A DNA stretch of 64,000 nt from Comamonadaceae bacterium (GTDB taxonomy: Bacteria; Pseudomonadota; Gammaproteobacteria; Burkholderiales; Burkholderiaceae_C): contig CANFOS010000004.1 in assembly GCA_947448735.1 (NCBI GenBank), positions 186,001 to 250,000 of the forward strand. The letters are read 5' to 3'. Below the pieces are notes generated by a model that saw nothing but the letters and a program-made list of their open reading frames with translations, ran no database searches and was not told the origin of the DNA. Positions 63,912-64,000 of the stretch are shown in pieces (the stretch's first letter is position 1; every line of letters begins with the position of its first letter). The position numbers and the translations under genes are program-made.

Positions 63912-64000
63912 CTATGGTTGAGGCATGACGGCCTGCGGCAACGCCGTGTTACGTTGCAGCAGCGACCAGTCAAAACCTGGCCCTGGATCTTCTTTGCGTC
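63912..64000 (-). CDS. ampD: N-acetyl-anhydromuramyl-L-alanine amidase AmpD, C-terminal end (partial)
   Basis: The frame is open from the right edge to a TAG at 63912-63914 and encodes 28 residues in the window. RKEDPGPGFDW is the zinc-ligand-containing C-terminal motif of AmpD amidases (Asp/Pro-Gly-Pro-x-Phe-Asp-Trp). AmpD cleaves the peptide from anhydro-muropeptides during wall recycling, the step before Mpl. The rest of the gene lies outside. Confidence 0.7.
   Translation of the reverse strand, partial: RKEDPGPGFDWSLLQRNTALPQAVMPQP

Overview
The window looks like a chromosomal segment of a betaproteobacterium, most likely order Burkholderiales and Comamonadaceae-like (Polaromonas/Rhodoferax-type). 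The basis is the gene order of the division cluster, the ampD-nrdA-nrdB and accB-accC-prmA neighbourhoods, a lysine/alanine-repeat H1-like protein, and two families of short interspersed repeats I associate with that group. No database search was possible; family names come from motifs read in the translations.

Region 1 (1-22133) is an accessory catabolic island. Its transcription units are: a six-gene minus-strand operon (thioredoxin-fold isomerase-like protein, small membrane protein, exported sulfatase, propeller-like protein, AlmA-like flavin monooxygenase, metallo-beta-lactamase hydrolase); a divergent TetR regulator; a minus-strand fatty acid hydroxylase/SDR pair; a plus-strand acyl-CoA ligase; a lone minus-strand sulfatase; and an eight-gene plus-strand operon (PF10118-type hydrolase, unknown protein, DJ-1/PfpI protein, third sulfatase, SRPBCC protein, GST-like protein, membrane-anchored formylglycine-generating enzyme, DUF1254/DUF1214 protein). 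Three divergent intergenic regions carry the same palindrome, core ATACA-N4-TGTAT. I read it as the operator of the TetR protein and as the tie that makes these units one regulon. The gene set suggests uptake, desulfation and oxidative breakdown of a sulfate-esterified lipophilic compound. The substrate is unknown, and this is the best candidate here for an undescribed system. Between the ligase and the lone sulfatase lies a decayed partial copy of the hydrolase/unknown-protein pair, marking a recombination event.

Region 2 (22260-40896) is a complete 16-gene division and cell wall (dcw) cluster: mraZ rsmH ftsL ftsI murE murF mraY murD ftsW murG murC ddl ftsQ ftsA ftsZ lpxC. It is preceded by a terminator and three 10-bp-spaced MraZ-type boxes, and most junctions are 4-nt stop/start overlaps. 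Region 3 (40921-47736) holds a small membrane protein, ruvC, mtgA, a TonB-like protein and an RNase II family gene on one side, with rodA and a dehydrogenase gene running divergently. Region 4 (47786-53454) holds tldD, a DAHP synthase gene preceded by an aromatic-residue leader peptide and attenuator, mpl, a conserved protein of unknown function and a TlpA-like thioredoxin.

Region 5 (53613-64000) holds accB-accC-prmA, a zinc-ribbon DUF3426 protein, a PfkB kinase, the H1-like protein, and nrdAB under a promoter covered by two NrdR boxes 31 bp apart. The end of ampD lies at the right edge. Two short repeat families are scattered in regions 3 and 4. Several copies lie inside reading frames (RNase gene, dehydrogenase, mpl), where they add or replace peptide segments. 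Several genes have a -10-like hexamer only 5-10 nt before the start codon, suggesting leaderless or nearly leaderless transcripts.
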